The translations under genes and the position numbers were made by a program. A DNA stretch of 64,000 bases. It comes from an uncultured Mycoplasmatota bacterium. Lineage in GTDB: Bacteria; Bacillota_I; Bacilli_A; RF39; UBA660. The notes below the pieces were generated by a model. It was not told the DNA's origin. It was given only the letters and a program-made list of their open reading frames with translations, and did no database searches. Position 1 is the first letter of the stretch, and the number at the start of each line of letters is the position of its first letter. Where the stretch lies: positions 1 through 64,000 of the forward strand of contig CAOJEH010000006.1 of the NCBI GenBank assembly GCA_948434005.1, given 5' to 3'. Positions 17,463-26,155 of the stretch are shown in pieces.

Positions 17463-18071
17463 CTACTCCTTTTTGCTATCTCTTTTTGAGTAAATACAAC
17501 CACAATAGTCTTGTCTGTATAGATTAAATTTTCTAGATAATTCTATACTTCTTTTATATCCATTTTTCTTTTTAAAATCTGAATATAAAAATTTAGTATT
17601 ATACTTATCATTTAATTCTTTTCCTATTTCATTTATCCAATTACTATTCTTATATGGGCTTAATGAAAGTGTTGTAGTAAAATAGTCAAAGTTTTTTTCT
17701 TTAGCTATCTTCGCAGTTTCTTCTAGTCTTAGGCTATAACATTTATAGCATCTTTTACCTCGCTCTTTTTCATTTTCTAATCCTTTTGATATATCAAAAA
17801 ATTCATTAGGATTATATCTACCATCCAAAATATTTATTTCATATTTTGTTTTAATTTTTTTTATAAACTTGTGTATTTCATCAAGACGTTTTTTATATTC
17901 AACTTCTTCTGTTATGTTAGGATTATAATATAAAATAGTTATTTTAAAAATATTACCAAGTGTTTCTATAACAGAAGATGAACAAGGTGCACAACAAGCA
18001 TGCAGTAGTAAAGTTTTCGCATCATCTTTTACTTTTTTTATTTCTTCTTCCATTAATAAATTATAATTCAT
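17463..18071 (-). CDS. queH: Epoxyqueuosine reductase QueH
   Basis: A 202-residue QueH (DUF208), which reduces epoxyqueuosine to queuosine at tRNA position 34 without cobalamin. The signatures are LLLHACCAPCSSSVIE (C-C-x-x-C near residue 26), YYNPNITEEVEYKKRLDE, GKRCYKCYSLRLEET and the final YRQDYCGCIYS, giving the cysteines that bind the iron-sulfur and second metal site. No other queuosine gene is present here, so the precursor may be salvaged or made elsewhere. Confidence 0.95.
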   Translation of the reverse strand: MNYNLLMEEEIKKVKDDAKTLLLHACCAPCSSSVIETLGNIFKITILYYNPNITEEVEYKKRLDEIHKFIKKIKTKYEINILDGRYNPNEFFDISKGLENEKERGKRCYKCYSLRLEETAKIAKEKNFDYFTTTLSLSPYKNSNWINEIGKELNDKYNTKFLYSDFKKKNGYKRSIELSRKFNLYRQDYCGCIYSKRDSKKE

Positions 18072-18147
18072 TTAACCACATCCAAAATAAGTATTTGTAT
18101 TTTAACATATTATTGCATTTTTATCAATATAAATCATATTATTTACT

Positions 18148-18882
18148 ATGACTAATATACAATTTTCATTTTTAATAACCTCCATTGCAGGTTTATCTAC
18201 AATGCTTGGAATGATACCAATTTTTCTTAAAATAAAAAATAAAGATAACATTATTAATGCATCTTTAAGTTTTGCTAGTGGAGTAATGCTATCAGTTTCT
18301 ATATTTTCTCTTCTTCCAGAAAGTTTAGATTTACTTGGAAATAAATATAATAGTAAAGGAATACTAGTAGTAGTTTTGTTATTCGTAATTATAGGAATAT
18401 TTTTGGCAAGTTTTATTGATAAAATATTTAAAAATATTGATAATAGATTATATAAATTAGGTATTATAAATTGTATTGCCCTAATGCTTCATAATATTCC
18501 TGAAGGAATCTTAACTTTTAGTACTACAACAGTTAATGTAAGTTTAGGTATAACACTAGCACTTTCAATACTATTCCATAATATTCCTGAAGGTATAAGT
18601 ATTTCTATTCCTATATATTATTCTACTAATAGTAAATTTAAAGCATTTTTATATACTTTTATATCTGGTTTTTCTGAGATTTTAGGTGCTGTTATAACAT
18701 ATGTTTTTCTATATAAATATATAGATAATTCATTTATTGGTGTTGTTCTTTCCTTAACTGTAGGAATTATGTCTTATATTTCATTACAGGAATTACTTCC
18801 TACTGCAATTAAATATAAAAATAAAAAAATTACTATATTATTTTTTATAATTGGGTTTATATTCATGTTGTTTTTTAAGTAA
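18148..18882 (+). CDS. ZIP family metal transporter
   Basis: A 244-residue membrane protein with about eight hydrophobic segments. Two copies of the metal-binding HNIPEG motif occur (in LMLHNIPEGILTF and ILFHNIPEGISIS), the hallmark of TM4 and TM5 of ZIP/ZupT importers of zinc and other divalent metals. No clear Shine-Dalgarno is visible before the ATG, so initiation may be weak or use a very short leader. It converges with the methyltransferase gene with one base between. Confidence 0.92.
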   Translation: MTNIQFSFLITSIAGLSTMLGMIPIFLKIKNKDNIINASLSFASGVMLSVSIFSLLPESLDLLGNKYNSKGILVVVLLFVIIGIFLASFIDKIFKNIDNRLYKLGIINCIALMLHNIPEGILTFSTTTVNVSLGITLALSILFHNIPEGISISIPIYYSTNSKFKAFLYTFISGFSEILGAVITYVFLYKYIDNSFIGVVLSLTVGIMSYISLQELLPTAIKYKNKKITILFFIIGFIFMLFFK

Positions 18883-18883
18883 T

Positions 18884-19486
18884 TTATTTTTCTATAACTA
18901 TAATTGTCCAAGAAAATGAAGTAAATACGGTAGTTTTATATTTATTATTAATTTCATTATTTATAAAACGTTCAAATTTATTTTTAGACCATCTATTAAT
19001 ATGATCTGGGGGATTACCAAGACGACATACATTTTTTAGACTTAGTAAGTTACCAAGTGAGAAATATGGTTCGTTAGGTACACTAATTATTAACTTCTTT
19101 TTAGCAACTCTTATAATTTCTTTCAAGGCTTTTTTAGGATTATCTAAATGTTCTAATACTTCTAAAGTCATAACTATATCAAATTGTTTGTCTTTAAAGC
19201 TAAGTTTATAAATATCATCTTTTTTATATTTAATTTTTTTATTAATACTACTAGCAAAATCTAGGGAATCCTTATTTATATCTATTCCTGTAATATTTTT
19301 AATTTTAGTATTATTATAGATATAATCAGCTATAAAACCTTCTCCACAACCTGCATCTAAAATAGATGTATTTTTATTTTCATTTTCTAATAATTTAAGT
19401 AGTTTTTCTTGAAATCTTTTAATCATAATTTGCTTTAACTTATTTTTAGAATTATACTTTTGATAATTTGATGTTTCTTCATTCAT
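18884..19486 (-). CDS. Class I SAM-dependent methyltransferase
   Basis: A 200-residue methyltransferase of the Methyltransf_11 type: motif I SILDAGCGEGFIADYI, an acidic motif II ITGIDINKDSLDFA, then FDIVMTLEVLEHLDNPKKAL and the typical RVAKKKLIISVPNEPYF. The C-terminal NRWSKNKFERFI is common in methyltransferases located in cell-surface glycan clusters. The substrate is unknown. It overlaps pnuC by 4 bp. Confidence 0.85.
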   Translation of the reverse strand: MNEETSNYQKYNSKNKLKQIMIKRFQEKLLKLLENENKNTSILDAGCGEGFIADYIYNNTKIKNITGIDINKDSLDFASSINKKIKYKKDDIYKLSFKDKQFDIVMTLEVLEHLDNPKKALKEIIRVAKKKLIISVPNEPYFSLGNLLSLKNVCRLGNPPDHINRWSKNKFERFINNEINNKYKTTVFTSFSWTIIVIEK

Positions 19487-20142
19487 TTTACTTTCTTCTT
19501 TCTTTTAACGTGCCATTTTATTATACCATATATATTTATTAATAAATAACCAATTGATGTTAAAAGCATCATTATAGAGTTTTCTCCATTATTTATTGTT
19601 GTAATAATCCATATTATTAAATCTATAGTATTATTGGTAAGCCATATCCACCAGGCTTCTTTATAGCGCATTATTAATAATACTACTCCACATAAATTAA
19701 TTATATTAGATGATGCATCAAGGAATGCTAGTCTCTCGGTTGGTATTAAAGTTAATAAGTATCCTAGTAAAAAGCTTCCTATAATACATGAACTTATAAT
19801 AATAATTGAATTTTTTAAAGTAAATTCTCTAGTTTTTACATTATTATTTTTATCTAAGTTTTTATTCCAAGAAATAAAACCGCTAATTTGTAGTGGAGAA
19901 AATATAAGAATATAAAATAAAAAAATACCAAATAAATTATTTTTATATGAAACATATCCCATTAATAAATAATTTATTAGGCCAAATATATAATTTATCC
20001 TTTTACCAACACTTGCAAAATAAGCACATAAAAGACCTGTTAATAATGTAGTACTACCAATGATTATATCATTAGAACTGATACCTAATATAATTGATAT
20101 TATTAAACATATTATAATTATTATAAGATTTCTTTTATTCAT
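19483..20142 (-). CDS. pnuC: PnuC-like nicotinamide riboside transporter
   Basis: A 219-residue protein with about seven membrane segments and PnuC signatures: YFASVGKRINYIFGLINYLL, PLQISGFISWNKN and the C-terminal RYKEAWWIWLTNNTIDLIIW. PnuC proteins facilitate uptake of nicotinamide riboside or related vitamins, trapped by phosphorylation inside. The gene just upstream encodes a P-loop protein (20147-20683) which could do that job, although it lacks clear NrtR/NadR kinase features. No riboswitch is seen ahead of it. Confidence 0.85.
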   Translation of the reverse strand: MNKRNLIIIIICLIISIILGISSNDIIIGSTTLLTGLLCAYFASVGKRINYIFGLINYLLMGYVSYKNNLFGIFLFYILIFSPLQISGFISWNKNLDKNNNVKTREFTLKNSIIIISSCIIGSFLLGYLLTLIPTERLAFLDASSNIINLCGVVLLIMRYKEAWWIWLTNNTIDLIIWIITTINNGENSIMMLLTSIGYLLINIYGIIKWHVKRKKKVK

Positions 20143-20146
20143 AAAA

Positions 20147-20683
20147 TCACTTCTTTTTATTTAAAATTATACCATATTCTTCTAATGCTTCTTTTAAAAA
20201 TTGTCCAGATTTCATTACTATTTTTTCATAATTCTTTGCATTATCAAATAAATCCATTAAACTGGAAAACTCTTTTTCTCTTCTAGCAATAAACTCACTA
20301 CTACTTCCTCTTTTTTTAAATCTTTCTACATACTCATTAAAATTATTTCTTTCAGGACAAACTAATATAATTCTTAAATCCTGAATTTGGGATTTAATAT
20401 TAGAATCATCATAAGCCTTAAATACATGATCTATAAATGGAGATACAACTATTTTACCTTCATTAAGTAATTTAGTTGCATCATCAAGAAAGTTTTTAGG
20501 ATAATCAGGGTTTTCAGTTCTTAGGTTCACATTTCCTTTTCTCTGTTCAAGTGGTAGATGTCTAATTGATTCATCATAAATATATTTATAATCTTGAAAA
20601 TCAAAATCTACTACATTATCATAATTCTTTTCCAACTCTGTTTTGCCAGTTCCCATATAAGCCATTATTAATAATTTTTGCAT
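20147..20683 (-). CDS. P-loop ATP-binding protein, possible small-molecule kinase
   Basis: About 178 residues with a Walker A MAYMGTGKTELEK at the N-terminus and VVDFDFQDYKYIYD shortly after, similar to phage-type and adenylate-kinase-like P-loop proteins. A helical C-terminal half follows (RREKEFSSLMDLFDNAKNY). The ATG at 20683 is preceded at 7 bases by AGGTG; the longer frame to 20707 would overlap the upstream SDR gene. Lying 4 bp upstream of pnuC, it may phosphorylate the imported nucleoside, which is inference only. Confidence 0.7.
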   Translation of the reverse strand: MQKLLIMAYMGTGKTELEKNYDNVVDFDFQDYKYIYDESIRHLPLEQRKGNVNLRTENPDYPKNFLDDATKLLNEGKIVVSPFIDHVFKAYDDSNIKSQIQDLRIILVCPERNNFNEYVERFKKRGSSSEFIARREKEFSSLMDLFDNAKNYEKIVMKSGQFLKEALEEYGIILNKKK

Positions 20684-20693
20684 AATAATACAC

Positions 20694-21362
20694 CTAATTT
20701 CTTTCAATTATTATATCCGCTACATTTAAGTTTAAATCACTAAAAATATTATCACAAATTATTTTAGCTACATCACTAGGGTTCATAAAAGTATTTTGTT
20801 TTTCTTTTGTAACATAATCTCTACTATTTTTATAAAACTCTGTATTAATGCCTCCAGGATATACACCAATTACTTTTACACTTGTTCCTTTATATGCTAC
20901 TTTTAAACTTTCAGTATATCCTTTTTCACCCCATTTAGTAGCACAGTAAACAGCTTCTTGTTTATTACCTCTTAGAGCTGCAGAAGACATTATATTTACT
21001 ATTTTTAAGTCCTGTTCATTTTTTATCTTTAGGGTATTTGCAGAACATAATATCATTCCTTGTAAACCTTTAAAACATTTTTCTATATCCGATTTTTCAT
21101 ACTCATCAGGTAATTTAAATGAAGGTTCACCAGCATTATTTATAAGATATTTTATATTTCCTAATTTAGATATTTCATTAATTGATTGTATAATAAAGTC
21201 TTCATTAGATATATCACCAATAAACTCTTTATAATTCATATTATTTATACTAGATTGTTCTTTATCTAAATTACAAACAATTAAGTCTTTATCTAGTGAG
21301 TATTCTACAATTGCTTTTCCTAAGCCATTAGAACCTCCTGTTACTATAATAATATTTTTCAT
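20694..21362 (-). CDS. Short-chain dehydrogenase/reductase
   Basis: A 222-residue classical SDR. The NAD(P)-binding motif is VTGGSNGLGKAI, followed by D in CNLDKE, the NNAGEP motif, the catalytic Ser in VNIMSSAALRG and Y-x-x-x-K in YCATKWGEKG. Its substrate is unknown. The Asp after beta-2 favours NAD over NADP. It lies in a run of small-molecule enzymes with short gaps. Confidence 0.9.
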   Translation of the reverse strand: MKNIIIVTGGSNGLGKAIVEYSLDKDLIVCNLDKEQSSINNMNYKEFIGDISNEDFIIQSINEISKLGNIKYLINNAGEPSFKLPDEYEKSDIEKCFKGLQGMILCSANTLKIKNEQDLKIVNIMSSAALRGNKQEAVYCATKWGEKGYTESLKVAYKGTSVKVIGVYPGGINTEFYKNSRDYVTKEKQNTFMNPSDVAKIICDNIFSDLNLNVADIIIERN

Positions 21363-21378
21363 AATTCCACTTCCTCAT

Positions 21379-22515
21379 TTACTTTTTTATCTTCTTACTA
21401 TCAATGTTAACATCGTCATTAAGATTAAATATTTCGGATAGTTCCTCTAAATGTTTTCCTCCTTTTTCAATCATACTCTTTAAAAATGGTGTTTGTTCAT
21501 ATGTATATCTTTTTACTCTTAATGCCATTTTTGAAATAGTATAACGAAGTCTCATTAACTGAAACATTTCATCAAAATTATCATATATAGGAGTTTCACT
21601 AAAATATCCTTTTAGAAAAGGTTTTATTCTTTCAGGATCAAAAAATGTTGACCAACAAGCTATTTCTTCTATAGGATGTCCAGCAACACATTCATCCCAA
21701 TCAATAATACCAGTTATAGTATTACCATCAGTTAATAAATTCCAATCAGCAAAATCATTATGAATTAAAACTGACATATCTGAATTAAGTAATTCATTAT
21801 TATCAAATAGTTTTTTCATTTTCTCTGCTATTTCTTTAGTTAATATATTATATGTAACTAATCTTTCAAGATTTTCTTCTAATCCAGCATTAACAGAATC
21901 ATTTAGAGTTTTATGTATTCCTTCTAAATTACCATTCTTAGCTTTATTATTATCAAAAGGACCAAATCCATTAACTTGTATTTTATGAAGTCTTGCCATA
22001 GTTTTTCCCATTTCAATAACAAGATTTTCCTCTCTTTCAGGATGTTCTTTTAAGCAAAATTGAACTGTATTTCCATCTAATTTTTCTATAACTTGATAAG
22101 AAATATCTCCTTCTCCTTCTCTTTCTAATTCATGAATTAAGTAAGTATTATAAGCAGGAAGTCCATTATCTAATGCAATTCGTGAAGCTAGGCTTTCAGC
22201 ATAAAAATAGCCATTTCTAACACCTTTTGGATGACATCTAATTATTACTTCTTTTTCGTTTTCTAAAACACCTACTCTGATAGAATTAACATTACCTAAA
22301 CTTGTCTCTGCATTTTCATCAAATGGTTTAATGTATGATAATTTATTTTCCTTTAATTCTTTATTAATATTATCAAATAGCTCTTCGTTAGTAATAGCAG
22401 AATGTCTATCTTTCCATATCATGGCTGCCTCTTCTGCACTTATCTTTCTATCAGTTTGCCAATAAAAACAATCTGTTCTATCACTAATTCTTTGATTTAT
22501 TTCATTTAAATTCAT
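21379..22515 (-). CDS. APH-family phosphotransferase
   Basis: A 378-residue protein with the aminoglycoside phosphotransferase/choline kinase fold. The catalytic loop reads VLIHNDFADWNLL (H-x-D-x(4)-N) and the metal-binding motif GIIDWDECVAGHPIEEIA. The first ~75 residues are an extra, charged region (ERISDRTDCFYWQTDRKISAEEAA) with no assigned function. It could phosphorylate a sugar, amino alcohol or antibiotic. Resistance should not be assumed, since no close family match is visible. Confidence 0.85.
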   Translation of the reverse strand: MNLNEINQRISDRTDCFYWQTDRKISAEEAAMIWKDRHSAITNEELFDNINKELKENKLSYIKPFDENAETSLGNVNSIRVGVLENEKEVIIRCHPKGVRNGYFYAESLASRIALDNGLPAYNTYLIHELEREGEGDISYQVIEKLDGNTVQFCLKEHPEREENLVIEMGKTMARLHKIQVNGFGPFDNNKAKNGNLEGIHKTLNDSVNAGLEENLERLVTYNILTKEIAEKMKKLFDNNELLNSDMSVLIHNDFADWNLLTDGNTITGIIDWDECVAGHPIEEIACWSTFFDPERIKPFLKGYFSETPIYDNFDEMFQLMRLRYTISKMALRVKRYTYEQTPFLKSMIEKGGKHLEELSEIFNLNDDVNIDSKKIKK

Positions 22516-22537
22516 ACAATTTTCCTTTCTTTTTAAA

Positions 22538-23092
22538 TTATATATACTTTAGTAATTCACTAAACTCTTCATATCCTGATTCACTATTAAGATGTCCTCC
22601 ATCTTTTATTATTACTTGATTATTAGTAATTGTATCAGCAAATTCTTTTTCGGCGTCATATTTTACATAAGGGTCATTTTCACTATAGTAACAAACTATG
22701 TCATCACAATAGTTTTTAATATCTTCTAAATTATTTAAATACATGCTTTTATTAACGGCATCATAATCATCATCTATACCTAAATAGTTATTAAACCCAC
22801 AAACGAATACTAATCTTTTTACTTTTATTTTATTTTCTATTAAGAATTTGCAGATGAATACTGGTGCGATAGAATGAGCAAATATAACTGTATTTTCATT
22901 TATTAAGTTTGCATCTAAATAAACCTTTAATAGTTTACTCCAATTATTATAATTTTGATAACCTACTCCTATTGGAAAGTCTGGTGTATATACTCCTAAA
23001 CCTTTACTTTCAATTTGTTTTCTTAAATATGGAAACCAATTTGAAAATGGACTTCCAAAACTACCATGTATTATAAAATAATTATCTTTCAT
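22538..23092 (-). CDS. RBBP9/YdeN-like serine hydrolase
   Basis: A 184-residue small alpha/beta hydrolase of the RBBP9/YdeN group: IIHGSFGSPFSNWFPYLRK at the N-terminus, nucleophile Ser in VIFAHSIAPVF, acid in CYYSENDPYVKY and catalytic His in IKDGGHLNSESGY. These are small esterases of largely unknown role. It is read with its neighbours on the minus strand. Confidence 0.9.
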   Translation of the reverse strand: MKDNYFIIHGSFGSPFSNWFPYLRKQIESKGLGVYTPDFPIGVGYQNYNNWSKLLKVYLDANLINENTVIFAHSIAPVFICKFLIENKIKVKRLVFVCGFNNYLGIDDDYDAVNKSMYLNNLEDIKNYCDDIVCYYSENDPYVKYDAEKEFADTITNNQVIIKDGGHLNSESGYEEFSELLKYI

Positions 23093-23120
23093 ATAATATT
23101 CCTCCTACTAATAATTATAT

Positions 23121-23940
23121 TTAACATAAATCAATTACTTCTAAATCATCTGGTACTAAGACATTACCATTAAAATATTTTTTTCCTTCTTTAATATATA
23201 ATTCTTTTCTATTTTTATGAGTTTCTTCTGTATGAAATAAAATTAAATTCTTAATGTTTAAATCATTAAAGTTTTCACAACTTGATTTAACTGTTGAATG
23301 GTGTATATCATAAGGTTTGAATATATCAGCTTCACTATCTAAGCAAAAAGCTTCATGCATTACATATTCACTATTTCTAATTTTTTCATATAAGCTTGGA
23401 TTACAAGTTTCATCACCTAAAAATACTAATTTCTTATTATTATCTAAAATTGTCTCAAAACCATATAATAAATTACCTCTAGCTTTAACATCAAAAAAAG
23501 TATATTTTCTATTTGTAATTTCTAAAGTATCTCCATCTGATACGACTATGATATTTAAATAATTTTTGATTTCATCTACCATTGGTTTAGGATATAAATT
23601 TGGATATATTGCTAAAATAGCATCCCTTACTTCACTATTGCAATAAATATTAAAAATACCGTTATGTACACCACGTTTAGTTCTTTTTCCTGTTATCATT
23701 CCAGTTATTAGTTTTAATATCCAAAACAGTCCTAAAATATGGTCTGTATGACAGTGAGATATAAATATATTATGTATTTTATCAAGACCTATTCCCGACT
23801 TTTTTAGATTTTCTATTATATTGATACCCCCCCCCCGTGTGAATCAAAAAGTATTCATCATCATTTTGTATAGCAAAACAAGTATTGTATAAACTTATAG
23901 TACTTCCCATACCTGTTCCTAACATTATAATTTTTTGCAT
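23121..23940 (-). pseudogene. MBL-fold hydrolase broken (or switched) at a G10 tract
   Basis: The reading frame starts at 23940 (AAAGGAG 7 bases upstream; begins MQKIIMLGTGMGSTIS) and runs to a homopolymer of ten C on the plus strand at 23827-23836. With ten G the frame ends about 18 codons later. With nine it continues as T-G-G-G-I-N-I-I-E-N through ISHCHTDHILG, the metallo-beta-lactamase H-x-H-x-D-H motif, into the rest of the gene ending at 23121. The whole is about 272 residues and RNase Z-like. A shorter in-frame ATG at 23699 would lack the metal site. Confidence 0.85.
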
Positions 23941-24018
23941 ATAGTATTCTCCTTTCTGATTATTATATCATACTATTTATATTTAACTAATATTATTTAT
24001 AACATTTACTTTTACATA

Positions 24019-25236
24019 TTAAACTATTTTTCTATAAGTTATTTTCTTTTTTCTTCTTTTATTTTTATAAGTTAAAAATGTAATAATTAATAAAACTATT
24101 ACTACAACATAGTGAAAATTATAAGTTATAAATCCACCTATTGAATAAGAAATCTTTTTATCCAATTTTATATCTATAGTATCTATTTCTTTATTTTTAT
24201 ATAAAACATGAATTTTACCTATTTTTTCATTTTTCTTCATTTTAGGTATTACTACTTTTTTACCTTCATATTTTAAAGATATATCTTTTTTAGAATAGTT
24301 ATTATTTAAATAATATTTAACATTATCTTTAGCATAAAACTCTACTTTCTTTGTTTTAGAATATTCAACTGGTAAAGTTAAAAGTAAATCATTTTTCTTT
24401 ACTATATTTTGATATTTATAGTTATCAAAATAATATTTATAAGTTTTAGTAGCATCTTCTAAATAAGCTGGATTACTTTCTGCATTAGTAGTAACTAATA
24501 AGTATTTAATATTATTTTTTTTATCAATACTAATGGATGCTAGAGCATGACCGGCATTACCTGTATAACCTGTTTTTGAACCTATTATATAACTATCATC
24601 TACACCTAGTTTTTTTGCTTGTTTATGTAGAGAGTTAGTTATAGTTAATGGTTCATTTTCAAAGGTGTAACTTTTAGTAGTGAATACTTCTTTAAACTTT
24701 TTATTCTTTAATGCTTCTTTTAGAATGATTGCTACTTCATTAACGGTTGAATAATGCATCTCATCATCTAAACCTACAGGATTAGTAAAACTTGTACTTT
24801 TAAGTCCTATATCTTTAGCTTTTTTATTCATAAGTTTAACAAAAGCTTCTTCACTACCTGCTACTTTTATTGCTATTGCAACAGTTGCATCTGCACCACT
24901 TGTTAAAAACATACCATGTACTAAATCGTCATATGTTACTCTCATACCATCCGTTAGTCCCATAACATATGCTCCTGTTCCTTCTAAACTTTCAAACATT
25001 TCTTTTTTTATAATTACTTCTTTATTGTAGTCATCTATATTTTCTATTGCTACTAAAGTAGTCATAATTTTAGTTAAACTAGCAATACTAGTTTTTTTAT
25101 TTTTTTGTTTTTCATATAAAATAGTATCTTCTTCTAAATTATATAATACTGCATATTTACTATTTAATTCTAATGCTTCTACATTAGGCATAATTAAAAA
25201 TAATAAACTAAATAAAATAAAACTAATTTTTTTCAT
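24019..25236 (-). CDS. dacF: D-alanyl-D-alanine carboxypeptidase (DacF/PBP5-like)
   Basis: About 405 residues. A signal peptide (residues 1-20, cut near VEA) precedes the penicillin-binding domain with S-L-T-K (S53 nucleophile), a second motif S-G-A in LTSGADATVAIA, and K-T-G in GSKTGYTGNAG. The C-terminal region ends with a membrane segment (YVVVIVLLIITFLTY) and basic residues, which anchors it. It trims pentapeptide side chains of peptidoglycan and in spore formers may act on cortex. The ATG at 25236 is chosen over a TTG at 25248. Confidence 0.92.
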   Translation of the reverse strand: MKKISFILFSLLFLIMPNVEALELNSKYAVLYNLEEDTILYEKQKNKKTSIASLTKIMTTLVAIENIDDYNKEVIIKKEMFESLEGTGAYVMGLTDGMRVTYDDLVHGMFLTSGADATVAIAIKVAGSEEAFVKLMNKKAKDIGLKSTSFTNPVGLDDEMHYSTVNEVAIILKEALKNKKFKEVFTTKSYTFENEPLTITNSLHKQAKKLGVDDSYIIGSKTGYTGNAGHALASISIDKKNNIKYLLVTTNAESNPAYLEDATKTYKYYFDNYKYQNIVKKNDLLLTLPVEYSKTKKVEFYAKDNVKYYLNNNYSKKDISLKYEGKKVVIPKMKKNEKIGKIHVLYKNKEIDTIDIKLDKKISYSIGGFITYNFHYVVVIVLLIITFLTYKNKRRKKKITYRKIV

Positions 25237-25271
25237 ATAAAACTTCAACTGCCTTACTTAATCTTTTGTTT

Positions 25272-26066
25272 TTACCAATCGCTACTCCAATTGGTACTAC
25301 CACTATCCCAACTACTACCTGAATCCCAGTTGCTATCTGAATCCCAATCGCTACTTGATGTTGATGATGCCCAACTATCAGATACTTTACTATCATATAT
25401 ATCTTCTCCACCAAATGTTGTATCTGAATAATTAGATCCTTCATAGTAATCTTTATAATTATTATAAAAATTATTATTTATATTATCTTTTGAAACTTCA
25501 CTCCAACCACTGTTATCATTATATATGTACCAAGTATTAAATCTTTTATAATACTCTGTACCTTCATAGTCATAATAGCCATTATTTCTAGAAGTAATTA
25601 TACCAAAAGCAAACGTAGCCATTATAATAAACATAGTGAAAACTATGATCTTTAATCCGTCTCCTCCATATGTCTTTTTATTATTATTTTTACTATTTCT
25701 ATTCTTTTGATTTTGAATTTCTTCTTTTAATTTCATATATAGTTCATTAACTGCGTATACTTCATCTTTTCCTTCATATCTTATTGCACGTTCTCCAGTA
25801 TCTTTATTTTTATATACTATAAAGTTTCCATCTGAATTTTTATATATTCCAAATGCTTTTGGCTTTTGATAATCTTCACCAATAAAAAAACGTGTCACTT
25901 CTGGAGCAGGAAGATTATGGGCCGTATACCACTGTTTTAATTCTTCTATTGTTTTAGGAACACCATCACCAACTCTTTTCAAGTTTTCATTTGGTGCATT
26001 ACAATGTTCACATTTTTCCTTTGTCTCATCTGTCATATTACCGCAATAATTACATTTTATTTTCAT
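25272..26066 (-). CDS. Zinc-ribbon membrane protein with Trp/Ser/Asp-rich tail
   Basis: A 264-residue protein: an N-terminal zinc ribbon (KCNYCGNMTDETKEKCEHC, two C-x2-C knuckles), a basic Asn-rich linker, one membrane segment (about residues 138-158, IIVFTMFIIMATFAFGII), then an outside part very rich in Tyr, Asn, Ser, Asp and Trp. The last ~35 residues repeat the pattern S-x-W-D-S-x-S with five or six Trp. The tail may bind wall glycans or other proteins. The family is unknown to me. It is 35 bp upstream of dacF and read in the same direction. Confidence 0.75.
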   Translation of the reverse strand: MKIKCNYCGNMTDETKEKCEHCNAPNENLKRVGDGVPKTIEELKQWYTAHNLPAPEVTRFFIGEDYQKPKAFGIYKNSDGNFIVYKNKDTGERAIRYEGKDEVYAVNELYMKLKEEIQNQKNRNSKNNNKKTYGGDGLKIIVFTMFIIMATFAFGIITSRNNGYYDYEGTEYYKRFNTWYIYNDNSGWSEVSKDNINNNFYNNYKDYYEGSNYSDTTFGGEDIYDSKVSDSWASSTSSSDWDSDSNWDSGSSWDSGSTNWSSDW

Positions 26067-26125
26067 AACATTACCTCTACTTTATCTACTATACTAAGTA
26101 TATATTTTTTTCTAGTTTTTTTCAA

Positions 26126-26152
26126 TAATAAAAAGTATTAACAAATACTTTC
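26126..26152 (-). terminator. Terminator after the ABC exporter gene
   Basis: AAAGTATT / AATACTTT hairpin with a four-base loop, followed on the minus strand by TTATTATT, just beyond the stop at 26156. Confidence 0.6.
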
Positions 26153-26155
26153 TAT

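Noticed and set aside
20143-20700. NAD or vitamin riboswitch ahead of pnuC
   Set aside because: Only 4 bp separate pnuC from the upstream P-loop gene, leaving no room, and no known aptamer motif is seen before the operon.
25223-25444. 73-residue minus-strand ORF with I/V/G/Q repeats
   Set aside because: It is the alternative frame of the repetitive 3' end of the zinc-ribbon gene; the repetition comes from the Trp/Ser/Asp repeat.
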